Source of the DNA: Saccharomyces mikatae IFO 1815
Taxonomy: Eukaryota > Ascomycota > Saccharomycetes > Saccharomycetales > Saccharomycetaceae
DNA length: 64,000 bases
Direction: 5' to 3'
Assembly (NCBI RefSeq): GCF_947241705.1
Contig: NC_079270.1
Coordinates: 1 to 64,000 of the forward strand
Position numbers and translations under genes: made by a program. The first letter of the stretch is position 1; every line of letters starts with the position of its first letter. Below, one piece after another: positions 38,781-50,540 of the stretch. The notes beneath the pieces are model-generated. The model searched no databases, was not told the DNA's origin, and worked only from the letters and a program-made list of their open reading frames with translations.

Positions 38781-40212
38781 TGAATAATTCACCACCTTGA
38801 TAGGCTTTTATTTTCTATATGATAGATATTTGTTCGTATACATTAGGTAATCAATGATTTTATCCTCTTTTATCCAATTAGATCAGTATTTATATGATTA
38901 CAAAATTTGTGACACTTTGCTGTTTCATTCTTCTTATAAGCCGTAAAAGATAGCAAACAACTTTTATACGCTGAGAATCTATCTTATTTTGTATAACAGT
39001 GAAGTGAATCATAGTGCCTTTTTTATATATGTTTTGGTTGCCATCCTTGAAACATATTCCGAGAGTAAACGTAGCTTGAGAGTACTTCGACTTTTCATTA
39101 AGTGTTTCAAGTTTTGTTCTTGCAATATTGAACAAATAAGCTATTTTACCTGCTACAACACTTTGAGACAGCAGTTCATACGATGACTTTACATCTTGTA
39201 AAACATAACAATATGTCGCAAGCATTTTTTTTACATTTAGGTGATTTTGGCAACATTCTTCGTTTATCAAATCAAATAGTTTCTCTTTGGACTAAGTGGT
39301 ACAGGAAAAATAAAGCGTAAACTAACACCTTAAAAAGCATCCTCTTTATTTTATTCAATTATTAAGGCATTAATTTTGTTTTCAAACTAAATTTTTCGCT
39401 CAGGGATTCATATTCGATTAAATCGTCTTTTGATTGTAGAGTGCAGTAAAAAAAGTTGATTAGTCTACTTACTCATAGTTCCATTATTCCAGATGAGAAA
39501 AATAAAACCCGAGAAAAACCATCACAGCAAATACAATTTCACTAAGATAACTCACTCCAATACAACAGAGCTGGCCGTTGAAGCGATAGTTTTTAGTTTG
39601 ATCATGCAAAAAAAATTAAAATATCCTAAGTAATTTCTGATAGAATACGAGGAAAGAAAATAAAAAGAGATTCCAAGTCAGGGCGAAATTCACATCTTTT
39701 GAATTAGTAAGTGTTGTTTTAAAGAGGCGTCAACAAAATACACTATGCATATCAGCACCTTTCATAACATAGTTGTGAATAAGGCACTATCAAAAGGATC
39801 ATAACGCTTCGTTGACCCATAATCTCAAAATGATGTGAATAGCTACTATTTCACAGCTTAAATGTTCCAAAATAAAAGATGACTTCTGAAACCTCTTCTC
39901 CTACTATTCGGAATGACAGTTAGATACTTATATAGGACTATAATAGATGAGCAAAAGTAATGTTAAGTTTACAGCTTTTAACAACTTTAATTTCGCGATG
40001 TAAAACAAGAAACTGTGAATCTCGATTTGCTTTCATTTTTTTTGTACATATTAAAGCATTTCCGATCTTCCTCAAACTTTGATTATTGAAGAGCGTTTCA
40101 ATTTTTGAGATGCTACTTTCGAATTGAAACGTTTAAAATTCTTAAAAAACAATGAACTGTTATACAAAAACTTGCTCAACTTGTATAAAATTCTTGTACA
40201 AAAAAATTACAT
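38781..40212. other. Intergenic, ZPS1 to YOL153C
   Basis: This 1.4-kb spacer contains the 3' ends of the convergent genes ZPS1 and YOL153C. A 126-codon minus-strand frame (38890-39270) has no recognisable family and is probably chance. Confidence 0.4.
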
Positions 40213-41958
40213 TTAATCGTGGCCATATTCATTGACGTTAACAATGTACTCATAAACGAAAGCGACGGCTGAAACATGTGAAGAAGCTGAAATGTGTTCA
40301 TTGACAGAATGAATTGTTTTCAATTGATCAAAGGGAAATATACCTGCAACAAACCTATAGATATTTCTGCTCAAGTCCCAATAATACTTCGTGTCAGTAT
40401 TACCGGAAAACAAACCACCCGTAACGTAGACATCCGCATCTTCTTCCTCAGCCAGGATTTCGTTTTGAAACAGGTTTTGAACAGTACCCGCAAAAATGTC
40501 CCAAACATGTCCTGAGATCGGCGATACTGGAGCTGGCTCTAGCATCTTTTCACATGCTAAAGAAATGTGACCAAGCTTAGTTTCTGGGATAATCACTTCG
40601 TCATGGAAAGACAAACCGTAGCCATGCTTTTCGGCAATGACTTTAGCCCAGTACAAATCATTCTCTACAGTTTCATTAACGGATGAATGAATATCTACTC
40701 TGTGATTAACAACAAAGTTAGTTAATCCTGGCAAAGCATTCGCCTTGACACCACCGTTAATAACATCCACAGCTCTAGTTGTTCTTATCAAATCACGTAT
40801 GTAGGGGTGAGATGCTGCAAATTCAGTTAAAACTTTTCTCTTGTTCTCATCTACAGGCGCTTCTAAGATTGCATCTCTGACGTGTGGCGGCAAATAACTA
40901 GAGTGTTCAGCAGCGCATTGTAATACATCGTAAACGGGGTTGTCAAGTGAGAAATTATATTCAAATGGGTGGTTCTCCATCATATATATCAATTCTGATG
41001 CAACACCAATGGTAGTATGGTCAGGTTGTACCGATGAATGACCCCCATGGCCATGAACTGATATCTTAACGTCAACGTAGCCCTTCTCAGCATTTACAGC
41101 TGCTGCAATGTATAGATTCTTATCCAGCCTTAGGAGTCCAGCACCTTCATCAATAATCGAAAACATACTATCCGGTCCGTATTTTTCTAGCAAAAATGGT
41201 GCTAAAGCATTGGCCCCCATTAAACCGCTCGATTCTTCATCAAACCCCATTGATAATATAACAGTTCTTTTCGTCCGGTAACCATCCGCAAGCAGTTGTT
41301 CTATACCTTCTAATTCAGCAAGCATTAAATTCTTACAATCATTGGAGCCACGACCCCAGACATAATCCGTTGCTGCTTCATAATGACCTGAAAATGGTGG
41401 ATACTCCCAAGAATCCCACATTTCTCTATTAACAGGCACCACGTCCTGATGCGCCATAAATAGAATTGGCTTCAAACTCGGATCAGTACCTTCCCACGTA
41501 TATATCAAACCTAATTTGTTGACTTTTTCTACCTTCAGATGAGAATGAATAAGGGGGAAAGTTTCTTCAAAATACTTGTGAAGTTTGAAAAACTCCGAAT
41601 AGTAATCTAGGTCATCGTCTGGAGAAGGGTTGACGTCGTTAATTTCTGTAGGAATTTGAATGGCGCCAGACAACTTCTTTATCGAGTCTATTTTAAATTG
41701 CTCATCATTCAGGATCAAATTCACGGACTTATTGAACGATGGGCGATAAGATTCAGGTTTTTTACATTGTAGAGAAACAGGGCCTTTAAAAACAGAATTT
41801 GAGGCAGGTTTAGTAACGCTGCTAGTATAAGCTAGACACAATGTCAATAGTCCAAATAGTGGCAAAACAAACTTTTTGTATTTAGAATAGACAGAAGAGG
41901 CTGGTTGCCTTGAAGAAGGGACCTCATCTTGGAGAGGAGCGTGATGAGACTCAGTCAT
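40213..41958 (-). CDS. YOL153C, carboxypeptidase S (CPS1) homologue
   Basis: This 581-residue M20-family metallopeptidase is anchored by one N-terminal membrane segment (about 28-48), like vacuolar Cps1. Metal-site residues are visible: H170 and D172 (MAHQD), D207 (GSNDCKN), and the catalytic and ligand pair E241-E242 (GFDEESSG). A dimerisation-domain histidine lies in GHGGHSS. It should cleave peptides with C-terminal hydrophobic residues after vacuolar delivery. The frame is complete here; I recall that the S. cerevisiae reference copy is considered impaired, but cannot verify that. It converges on ZPS1. The start is the first ATG, with no competing start nearby. Confidence 0.9.
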   Translation of the reverse strand: MTESHHAPLQDEVPSSRQPASSVYSKYKKFVLPLFGLLTLCLAYTSSVTKPASNSVFKGPVSLQCKKPESYRPSFNKSVNLILNDEQFKIDSIKKLSGAIQIPTEINDVNPSPDDDLDYYSEFFKLHKYFEETFPLIHSHLKVEKVNKLGLIYTWEGTDPSLKPILFMAHQDVVPVNREMWDSWEYPPFSGHYEAATDYVWGRGSNDCKNLMLAELEGIEQLLADGYRTKRTVILSMGFDEESSGLMGANALAPFLLEKYGPDSMFSIIDEGAGLLRLDKNLYIAAAVNAEKGYVDVKISVHGHGGHSSVQPDHTTIGVASELIYMMENHPFEYNFSLDNPVYDVLQCAAEHSSYLPPHVRDAILEAPVDENKRKVLTEFAASHPYIRDLIRTTRAVDVINGGVKANALPGLTNFVVNHRVDIHSSVNETVENDLYWAKVIAEKHGYGLSFHDEVIIPETKLGHISLACEKMLEPAPVSPISGHVWDIFAGTVQNLFQNEILAEEEDADVYVTGGLFSGNTDTKYYWDLSRNIYRFVAGIFPFDQLKTIHSVNEHISASSHVSAVAFVYEYIVNVNEYGHD

Positions 41959-44237
41959 ATAAGTGCTTTAGGAGATAAGGAAGAAGAAAAAGAGCGAAAG
42001 ATTAGATATTCTATTTCTTCGATCAGTTGTGGTGGAAAGGTTTATCATATTTAGCCATACATTCTCCTATCTTTCCTTTCTTTAAGTACCTTTTAGGGAA
42101 CATATAATGTTAAGGTTATTTTTTCCCAGAGACCCTGAAATGAAAATGAATCCGAAATATGTACTCCTTCAATTTGGACTATAACGCGCCCCTTCACACC
42201 CAAGCCAGTTCCGCAGTGCAGTAGGAGATGCGTATGTGAGGTTACAAAGAAGTGGAGAAAACAATCGGTGCTCAACTATGCTGTAGGAATACTCGATAAA
42301 TTTCAATAAGAAAAATCCCAATAAAGCTTCTTACAATGACTCGAAATTATTTTTTGATAAATTTTATATGCCATCTAGCTATTTTTAGATAGATACTGGC
42401 ATACTTGAGGTCCAGACAACTCTTCTGACTCAGGCTGATTTGCTTTCCCTTGTTGCGCTGTCGTTCGAGATAGAATAAAAGGCTTCAGAGCATCCTAAAT
42501 GTGAGTTCACAGTTTAGAAAATTAGAATAGCCGAAGAACGTGACGACGCTACAAGTAAAAGATTTCTCCCATGACACAAAGTCCAAATTATTCATATCTT
42601 TCTAGTGACTCCCCCCACAGTATGAAATATTGTTCACGCCAAATTACTACGGTCTCGCGAGTTCCATAAACCTAAGCGCTACCAGAATACTCTTTGTAGG
42701 TCAACTAACGAATACGCACATCCACGACCATCTAAATCTTGCTCATAAGTGTCAACAGTCAAACACAGCATTACTTGCCTTATCTATCATCCTTCATGCT
42801 GGCTACTTTACAGATGTTGAAGTTAATCTGCCGATCCAAGTTTCTTGATACAGCTGCAACGTGATACTCTACAAATACCAGTGCACAAAATGGACGTGTC
42901 TACACCACATATACCATTGAAACGAATAGTTACATCACTAATCTCATAACTTAATCAAAACTTAACCTCACTCGCATGATGCTATGTGGTATTCATACGT
43001 TCCTTTCACAACATTATTTTTCACAATTTACAGGATTATACAAGAATGGCTCGTGAAATGGTATCAAGCCAATATAGTTGCGATAACTTACATGTGAAGG
43101 CAAATTGAGTTTCTAGGTTGATCTACCGGCTTATTTTTCATTTATTTTTCTATAAACCACACCCGACTATAATCTCTTCCTCCAGCGGTCCATGTCACTT
43201 GTGCGCCTCTCCAACAATTAATAGGAAAACAATGGGAACCTAGGAAAGCGATTCAAGACACAAGCTTCATTATGCTATTATCCTAATTGAGCATAATTTG
43301 AATATTCCTCCGATGATGTTCGATCGACTTAACCATAGAAAATAAATGCTATTCGATAAAAAGAGGAAACTAAAACTATGATTTCTAATTATGATTGCAA
43401 ATCTTGTAGCACCCTCTGAGGTTTTATTTCAGTTAGTGTCGCATCTATGTTGCTTTTACTTGCTTTTCTCACGTGTGAAGCTTTGCATGATAATAACCTA
43501 AGAACATCAATATATGAACACCGGCGTCATGCTCTTTGGTTATATGTGGATACAAGTATAGTAACTCTACAGTTCTTTTATATGCGAAAATAGTGAGTTA
43601 ACCTACAACAAGATAGCTTAATAAGTCTATTATACATAAATTGAAGTTAACAAGATGAAACGCATGAATTTAAACTGCCAATGACAGGGATCTGTGCACC
43701 ACGGAATGCCAAGAATGTTCGATCAATATAACGAACTCTCACATGTATTAGTAAACTACAATTATTGTACAACCGCATGTCCGTATCAGGATAGAAAGGG
43801 AAACTTTCACATACGAAATGACGGCCAAAATAAATATCTGATAAACTAGCTTACCGCTTTATGTCATGTCAAAAGCACTCGCTACATAGAGAAAATCTCT
43901 ATCTGCGCCAATTGGTAAACTCAACCTACATAGTTAAAAGGTAACCGAAAGTATTCCTTTGTCAACGTTATTATATTTGGAAAAGTTGTCAATATTATAG
44001 TGTGTGCATATGACTTACCGCAAGTATTATTTTCCTAAAATAGATGCATATTTTTGTAATAATACGTGGGAGTTTGCGCAGATACATTTCTTGGCATCTC
44101 AAAAAACGTATCCTCATTATGTTGTTTATCCTCACGGTTATAAAACACATACCTCTATATCAATGATCAAAATTTTATCAAAAGAGAGTAGATATTTCAA
44201 GTTACTTCAAATTTATTCGGAAAATAATTATTAAACA
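41959..44237. other. Intergenic, YOL153C to FRE7 relic
   Basis: This 2.3-kb AT-rich region contains only short frames without features. It would have held the YOL153C promoter and the FRE7 promoter. I found no TTTGCTCA-type Mac1 site, which would be expected before an active FRE7. Confidence 0.45.
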
Positions 44238-45880
44238 ATGGTAGAAGAAGAATGATTAGTTTTGGATAACGTTCTCTGTTGTGTTGGTGGCATTCTCTGC
44301 GAACTATACACCAGATTGGGAATGAATCACAGGCGGCCAAACCTTGGGCTTACAAAAAACAATTCGACAATCACTCCACCTACTTTACCACTATAACAAT
44401 CTTCCGTGTTTGATCAAGAAGTGGGCGTTGATATACTATGGGTTGAGTGGGCGATTACTTCCAGAAGAGGAAAATTCAACCGTAAATCTTCCTGTATTTT
44501 TCGCTCAAATAATGGGGGTACTTGTCTCATTCAACAAATACATTTGCTACAGGAGATTCCCATCATTGATTTTTTCTAGCTTCAGTATTTCGACATCTGC
44601 GATTTTTTGTTAGTAGTAATGGCAGCCACTTTGCGCACATTTATATACTACTTTGTCCACATCCGTTTTACAACCATTTTACAAGTCGTTTTAAGGACTT
44701 GTTCCACTGTCTTTTCTTATTATCGCAGTTTATTGGAAATATCGTTAACAAGTGGTATTTTCACTTTAAGGAAAGGTCTATATCACAGACAGGTTGCATT
44801 TTTATAAAAAAACCAACATACACTATCAACAACCATCCATTATTTATTCATTCTTTAGATGTATTCATGGTATTCCACTCATCACTTCTACATCAAGCCA
44901 GCCATGAAGGCGGTTATGAAACATTACACCAATGATGGAGAGAAGGTGATATATAAGGAAGTGATGTCCCGCCCCATTTTGTCTCTGAACTTCTTGCGGT
45001 TGTTTTATACATGGCTTGTTGTTCATCAGAAGACATGCACAAGAGCTTTTCTTGAAAATTCACTGAATTTTAGTCGTTGGATTCTATAAAAGTTTATTTC
45101 ATTGTATTTGGCTGATTTAAATTTTTATATGGGTTTAGTTGCAACAGTTGTCGTTTGATTTGTGCAAGTGTTTTACAAAATGGCTGGGAAAGGTTATTTT
45201 GAACTTGACAAGAAAATCTTATGGTTTTCACGGTTGCAAACATCAGCGTAGATAGTGAAGGAGGTGGTTAACCGATTGTCAGACACATGAAATCGACCTA
45301 CTTCCAGGCCAGCATTATCAGAATGATGGGTAAAGACGGGTTTTTGAAATTATCCCTTTCTATTCACCCAAGTTCAAAATATCCCGCCAAAATAAAATGT
45401 TGCACAGAATCCAGAAAGATTTACTAAAACATGGTACGAATAATGATGGGAAGAAAATATCCTGTTTAATGGGGCTTATGATGGCTTTGAGAGAGATGTT
45501 GAAAGTTTTGATAGTGTATACTTGATTTGTCCTCACTCAGGTATATATGCATGCTCACCTTTCTTGAAAAAATGTGGTCCCTTATTCCATAAAATTAACA
45601 TGCATAAAATTAACTCGGCTTGGATGGTGCGATACGTGGAAGAAATGACATCTATAAATTATGAACCATGCATCCCAGAGATTGAATCAAGCCAGTTATT
45701 TTTGGATGGAAGACACTGGTTCGATTTCAGCTTTCGACAAATCCAAAACGATCACAAAAAATTTTATAACCACTATCACAGGCTTGACGATAGTTCAAGA
45801 TACCCTGTCGAAAACCCCGCTGTAACGTTTGCAATTCAAAGTTTCTCTCGCAAAGGTATCCAAGGGTTTTATCTATAAGT
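44238..45880 (+). pseudogene. FRE7: FRE7 (ferric/cupric reductase) pseudogene
   Basis: A gene-length stretch at the FRE7 position matches Fre7 piecewise in several frames. An early in-frame stop follows the N-terminal MVEEE. Then come PVFFAQIMGVLVSFNKYICYRRFPSLIF (split by families as ...RIMTKLVAFNRYICYRKFPTLIF in Fre7), LVVMAATL, QASHEGGYETLHQ and ICPHSGIYACSPFLKKCGP, and near the end a QLFLDG and a Fre7-like C-terminus ending about 45878. Fre7 is a copper-regulated haem- and flavin-containing metalloreductase. The many stops and frame changes, and loss of the NADPH/FAD core segments, mean no reductase is made. Flanking genes YOL153C and GRE2 confirm the identity. Confidence 0.9.
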
Positions 45881-46642
45881 AAGAATTTTGACTATTATAT
45901 TGTCATGTATTGCAGTGCTTACCAAATTCGTTCACCTAGCAATGCTGCATAATATTATATTCTATAACCAACTCCTTTTCAACCTGGAAAGCACATTAAG
46001 CTAGGAAACAAGGTTAAATACCACGTTCCACGTTAGCCTTCTAGCTTTCTTCTGTCCAGGTAAAGAGGCCAGAATGGCTAAAATAAAAAGCCATGGGGAA
46101 GCGGGCCAAAACTGCTAAATGCGTTCTTGTGGAAATACAAGTCTTCCCCAATATCATAGCCCACAATTAAAAGGGATGTGACAAGTTTTCAGCGTCAACC
46201 ACGTCATATTTACGAATTCTTAAAACAAGAAAACAGCATCGGTGTTACAATAAATGGTTGAAATATGTTTTGAAGTGATTTTCAACTACCCTAACTCTTT
46301 TTATGCTATCAGTACTGTAATGCATTTTCGTCTAACAATTGACCACCATATCCCATATTTATAAGCATCGTCACCAAGAAGTTATCCAAGGAGGCATATA
46401 ATAAATGGCATGTAAATCAATATTGCTTCATTACGTAATAAAGAGAATTATATAACGTCGACATGCGCTGTAGAGAGATTTCTCGGGGTGGATTCCAATC
46501 TTATGAAAAAAAGGAAAAGTGCGCCATTAAGAAAAGAATCCCTAGTGTTTCAACTATATAAAGGGGGAAAAGATAGTCCTTTTATTATCAATTAGTTGTG
46601 ATCAGATGCAGAAAAACAGCATAAAGTATTACGACGGCAAAT
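45881..46642 (+). promoter_or_regulatory. GRE2 promoter region
   Basis: This contains TTACGTAA at 46431-46438, a CRE/Yap-type site bound by Sko1-like bZIP factors in stress genes. A TATATAAA box lies at 46555-46562 and is immediately followed by an AGGGG stress element (46562-46566). GRE2 is known to respond to osmotic and oxidative stress. Confidence 0.65.
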
Positions 46643-47671
46643 ATGTCAGTTTTTGTTTCGGGTGCCAACGGGTTCATTGCCCAGCATATTGTCGATCTCT
46701 TATTGAAAGAGGACTATAAGATCATTGGTTCTGCTAGAAGTCAAGAAAAGGCCGATAGGTTAATGGAGGCTTTCGGTAACAACCCAAACTTTTCTATGGA
46801 GATTGTTCCAGACATTTCTAAATTAAATGCATTTGACCACGTTTTTCAAAAGCACGGTAAGGACATTAAAGTAGTCTTACATACGGCATCTCCTTTTTGT
46901 TTTGACATCTCTGATTGTGAACAGGATTTGTTAATTCCCGCACTAAATGGTGTTAAAGGAATTCTCAGTTCCATCAAGAAATACGCTGCGAGTACCGTGG
47001 AACGTGTGGTGCTAACTTCTTCCTATGCAGCTGTGTTCGATATGGCAAAGGAAAGCGATAGGTCTTTAACATTTAATGAAGAATCCTGGAATCCAGCAAC
47101 CTGGGAAAGTTGCCAAAGCGACGCTATTAGCGCTTACTGTGGTTCCAAAAAGTTTGCTGAAAAAGCAGCTTGGGAATTTTTGGAGGAGAATAGAGACGCT
47201 GTAAAGTTTGAATTAACTGCCATTAATCCGGTTTACGTTTTTGGCCCTCAGATGTTTGACAAAGATGTGAAAAAACACTTGAACACATCTTGTGAGCTCG
47301 TCAACAACTTGTTGCATTTGTCACCAGAGGACAAAATACCTGAAATGTTTGGGGGATATATTGATGTTCGTGATGTGGCAAAGGCTCACTTGGTAGCTTT
47401 TCAAAAGAGGGAAACAATTGGGAAAAGATTAATCGTATCAGAAGCTAGGTTTACTATGCAGGATATCCTGGATATACTTAATGAGGACTTCCCCGTCCTA
47501 AAGGGTAAGATTCCAGTGGGTAAACAAGGTACAGGTGCTACTCACAATACTCTTGGTGCCAATCTCGATAATAGTAAGAGTAAATCACTATTAGGTTTCA
47601 AGTTCAGGAACCTAAAGGAGACCATTGACGATACTGCTTCCCAAATTTTAAAATTCGAAGGTAGATTATAA
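46643..47671 (+). CDS. GRE2: GRE2, NADPH-dependent methylglyoxal/carbonyl reductase
   Basis: This 342-residue extended short-chain dehydrogenase has the cofactor loop GANGFIAQ (residues 7-14) and the catalytic YCGSK (Y165, K169), with the Ser near 127 in LTSSYAAV. It reduces methylglyoxal, isovaleraldehyde and many ketones in the cytosol, and affects ergosterol-linked and filamentation phenotypes. It is full length. Upstream CRE, STRE and TATA motifs fit its stress induction through Hog1/Sko1 and Msn2/4. The neighbouring FRE7 is dead, while GRE2 is intact. Confidence 0.96.
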   Translation: MSVFVSGANGFIAQHIVDLLLKEDYKIIGSARSQEKADRLMEAFGNNPNFSMEIVPDISKLNAFDHVFQKHGKDIKVVLHTASPFCFDISDCEQDLLIPALNGVKGILSSIKKYAASTVERVVLTSSYAAVFDMAKESDRSLTFNEESWNPATWESCQSDAISAYCGSKKFAEKAAWEFLEENRDAVKFELTAINPVYVFGPQMFDKDVKKHLNTSCELVNNLLHLSPEDKIPEMFGGYIDVRDVAKAHLVAFQKRETIGKRLIVSEARFTMQDILDILNEDFPVLKGKIPVGKQGTGATHNTLGANLDNSKSKSLLGFKFRNLKETIDDTASQILKFEGRL

Positions 47672-47889
47672 AGCTATGAATGAAATAGATAGTGATTATA
47701 TAGACTTTAGCATACTTTTATTATTATATTATCTAGTACGCCCGCTTATTTACTTTTCATATATTGCTTAAATATGCTGCGAAAACTGCGAAGAAGCTAG
47801 AAAAAGAAGAAAAATTAAAGAGAAAACAATAGAGAAACAGTTAGACAAGTGTATATTTTTAGAACATACTAGAAGAGAAATTGTGTGCA

Positions 47890-48588
47890 ATGACTGGAGC
47901 AGCAACAACCACAGCAGAGAACTCTGCTACCCCATTAGAATTTTACAGAAAAGCTCTAAATTTCAACGTTATTGGGAGGTACGATCCCAAAATAAAGCAA
48001 CTACTTTTCCACACACCACATGCTTCGCTGTATAAATGGGACTTCAAGAAGGACGAATGGAACAAACTTGAATACCAAGGTGTTCTAGCTATATATCTTA
48101 GAGACGTTTCCCAAAATATCAATCTTTTATCCATTCCTCCACAAGAAACAGACATTTTTGACTCGCAAAATGGTAGTAATAACATTCAAACAAACAATGG
48201 CGCTGACAATAGTAGCAGGAACAGCAATGGAAACGGGAACGGTTTTAAGAATAACGATTCGTTAAGTTACAACTGCGGTAAAACCCTAACTGGAAAAGAC
48301 ATATACAATTACGGATTGATCATACTAAACAGAATCAACCCTGACAATTTCTCCATGGGTATTGTTCCCAATAGTGTGGTGAATAAGAGGAAAGTATTCA
48401 ATGCCCAAGAAGATGCACGTAACCCACTAGAGTGCATGGGGGTTGAAGTGAAGGACGAGTTGGTTATTATTAAGAATCTAAAACATGAGGTGTATGGCAT
48501 ATGGATTCATACAGTAAATGATAGAAAAAACATCTATGACCTGATAAAGTACCTTCTAGAAAATGAACCAAAAGATTCATTTGCTTAA
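47890..48588 (+). CDS. DCP1: DCP1, mRNA decapping complex subunit
   Basis: This 232-residue EVH1-fold activator of the decapping enzyme Dcp2 acts in cytoplasmic mRNA decay and P-bodies. The start is the ATG at 47890 (MTGAAT), matching S. cerevisiae Dcp1; the upstream in-frame TTG is not used. The N-terminal block LEFYRKALNFNVIGRYDPKIKQ and the C-terminal EVYGIWIH are conserved. An Asn/Ser-rich insert (about residues 98-125, QNGSNN...NGNG) is the variable loop, slightly shifted in length from S. cerevisiae (231). It converges on SPT20, with a 140-bp spacer. Confidence 0.96.
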   Translation: MTGAATTTAENSATPLEFYRKALNFNVIGRYDPKIKQLLFHTPHASLYKWDFKKDEWNKLEYQGVLAIYLRDVSQNINLLSIPPQETDIFDSQNGSNNIQTNNGADNSSRNSNGNGNGFKNNDSLSYNCGKTLTGKDIYNYGLIILNRINPDNFSMGIVPNSVVNKRKVFNAQEDARNPLECMGVEVKDELVIIKNLKHEVYGIWIHTVNDRKNIYDLIKYLLENEPKDSFA

Positions 48589-48728
48589 GCACAAAAGCAA
48601 TATCCCCAACTAAGGAAAAAAAAATGATGTACTTTAATACAATATATACGTACATACCTATATACATACATATATATATATATATATAGATATACGTATA
48701 TATAAAAATGATAACTCTATTAGGTAAG
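48589..48728. terminator. Convergent DCP1/SPT20 3' region with TA repeat
   Basis: This 140-bp spacer carries a TA microsatellite (about 48663-48687) and TATATA/TACATA motifs typical of yeast 3'-end efficiency elements on both strands. Confidence 0.5.
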
Positions 48729-50540
48729 TTATGAGATTGTAGTAGAAGAGGGTGTACTACTTGCACTCTGTTTCTTTTTAGTCATTCTTTTCTTTTTAGG
48801 GGCAGGTGTGCCACTCTCACTCTTTTTTGCGTTCTTTCTAGGTCGCTTGACCTTAGGTTTATCTAAATTGTTATTGTTATTGTTACTAGCAGCATTGTTG
48901 CTGCTCCTTTTGTTTGCATTTTTCATAGCTCCACCATTTTGTTGCTGCTCCAAGGCTTGCTGTTGTCTTTGCAATAGCTGCTGTTGGGGGGTCAATGGCG
49001 CTGTCATTGATATTCTGGCATTAAAAGGAGTCGGGTTGATATTTGCACTTAATGCCTGCTGTTTCCTTTTCTCTTTATTTATTCTCCATTGCTCAATGAA
49101 TTTCAATCTGCTAAATTGATTATTATCATTGCCCATGGTAGAGCCCACTGCAGCAGCAGCCGCCGCCGCCGCCAAAGCTACTTGGTTTCCATTGGCCAAA
49201 CTGTTATTCCTTGTATTCGATGCAGAATTTGAAGTTGAGGACGCAACTCCACGAGCCCCATTGGAATTTGAGGTCGCAATCTCCATCGCATTTTTGGTAA
49301 GTGAAACAGCAAACGTGGAGTTCGTTATTGTCGTCGTGCGTTCATTCATAATCAACATCAACTGTTCATAATTCGAACTATGTTGTGGAAATTCATCGTG
49401 CTCTTCAATATGTCCCACAACACCCTTTGTTCCTTCCCTTGTCGATTCAGTCCGGTGTTCGTGAACAAATGATTTTTTTTGGTCGTCCCAATGAGGTTCT
49501 ATAAAAGCGGTATCTTCCAACATGTCTCGGTGCTCGTACGGATTCAATGGAACGTTTAGTGATAAATTTCTCTTTGTAAGTGTCAATATTTCAGATTCAA
49601 ACTGTTGATAAATGCTATCAGAAAACCGTGCATTGTCTGCGTAAGACATCATGTCATAGTAGGTAGTTAAGTCGTTTGGTTTCAAAAGTGTTCTATATAC
49701 TCTGGGTCGTTTAAAGGAAGTCTTCTTATTAGCTGCGTTGGTGCTTGTATTCGTCACACCACTATTCGGTTCAGACGGCTGCTGGATTTTGGAGTTGTCT
49801 TGTGTGTTACCATTATTTGAAGGAGAAGAGGAAGTTGTATTGGAGTTATGCTTGCCCTCTTTAGGGCTGACATCTACAGTATTTGTATGGTCATAAACTT
49901 GCAAAATGAGGTTTCCTTCATAAAATTGGATATTACAATCCCTTAATACTTCCATAATAGCATCGGGAATCCTGCCTCTGGCAACATATTCTAAAAATTC
50001 TTTCAAGGTTTCGTTATTTTTGGTTAATATTAGACCATCGCTTGTAAGTTCAGGCTGTTTTTGCTGCTGTTGTAATCTGCTATTAGCAGGAGCACAAATC
50101 TTATAATTATTCTCATAGATATGGAATTCAAAACTGTGTAAATACTGCTCATACTTTTTCAAAATTGAATCTGCATCTTCCACAAAATTATAAAGTCTTT
50201 TCGGTCTTTTGTTTAGGGTCATGAGCATTTGATAAAATTGGGCCTCATAATTTTGCAGAGCTTGTTGTTTTCTCTGCTGTTCGAGTAGCCTCTGTTGTAG
50301 TAATAATCTTTGTCTTTGTTGCAATTGCTGTATTTGGTCTCTCGTTAAAGTCCTTGCGCTATCATTAACATTATTATTATTATTTGCTCTCATAACAGGA
50401 TGATTTACACTCGCTACCGTAGAATTCATAGGAGGTGGTACGTTGACTGGGCTACCTGGCGAACCCATATTAGGCGTTGTTGCATTTACAGGAATACCAA
50501 ACACATGAGGATCGTTTCCTGTCGGACTATTGGCACTCAT
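48729..50540 (-). CDS. SPT20: SPT20/ADA5, SAGA complex subunit
   Basis: This 603-residue structural subunit of the SAGA histone acetyltransferase coactivator is needed for complex integrity. The start is the ATG at 50538-50540 (MSANSPTGND), as in S. cerevisiae (604). A Gln-rich stretch (about 70-100, QQLQQRQR and QQR repeats) precedes the conserved Spt20 domain (about 105-360, with RPKRLYNFVEDADSILKKYE). An Ala run (about 460-470), Gln/Asn tracts and a basic C-terminus (KPKVKRPRKNAKK, PKKKRMTKKK) follow; the last is probably a nuclear signal. Homopolymer lengths differ from S. cerevisiae as expected. Confidence 0.95.
   Translation of the reverse strand: MSANSPTGNDPHVFGIPVNATTPNMGSPGSPVNVPPPMNSTVASVNHPVMRANNNNNVNDSARTLTRDQIQQLQQRQRLLLQQRLLEQQRKQQALQNYEAQFYQMLMTLNKRPKRLYNFVEDADSILKKYEQYLHSFEFHIYENNYKICAPANSRLQQQQKQPELTSDGLILTKNNETLKEFLEYVARGRIPDAIMEVLRDCNIQFYEGNLILQVYDHTNTVDVSPKEGKHNSNTTSSSPSNNGNTQDNSKIQQPSEPNSGVTNTSTNAANKKTSFKRPRVYRTLLKPNDLTTYYDMMSYADNARFSDSIYQQFESEILTLTKRNLSLNVPLNPYEHRDMLEDTAFIEPHWDDQKKSFVHEHRTESTREGTKGVVGHIEEHDEFPQHSSNYEQLMLIMNERTTTITNSTFAVSLTKNAMEIATSNSNGARGVASSTSNSASNTRNNSLANGNQVALAAAAAAAAVGSTMGNDNNQFSRLKFIEQWRINKEKRKQQALSANINPTPFNARISMTAPLTPQQQLLQRQQQALEQQQNGGAMKNANKRSSNNAASNNNNNNLDKPKVKRPRKNAKKSESGTPAPKKKRMTKKKQSASSTPSSTTIS

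Noticed and set aside
38890-39270. 126-codon minus-strand frame between ZPS1 and YOL153C
   Set aside because: No recognisable family, signal or membrane segment; it lies in the shared 3' region of convergent genes.
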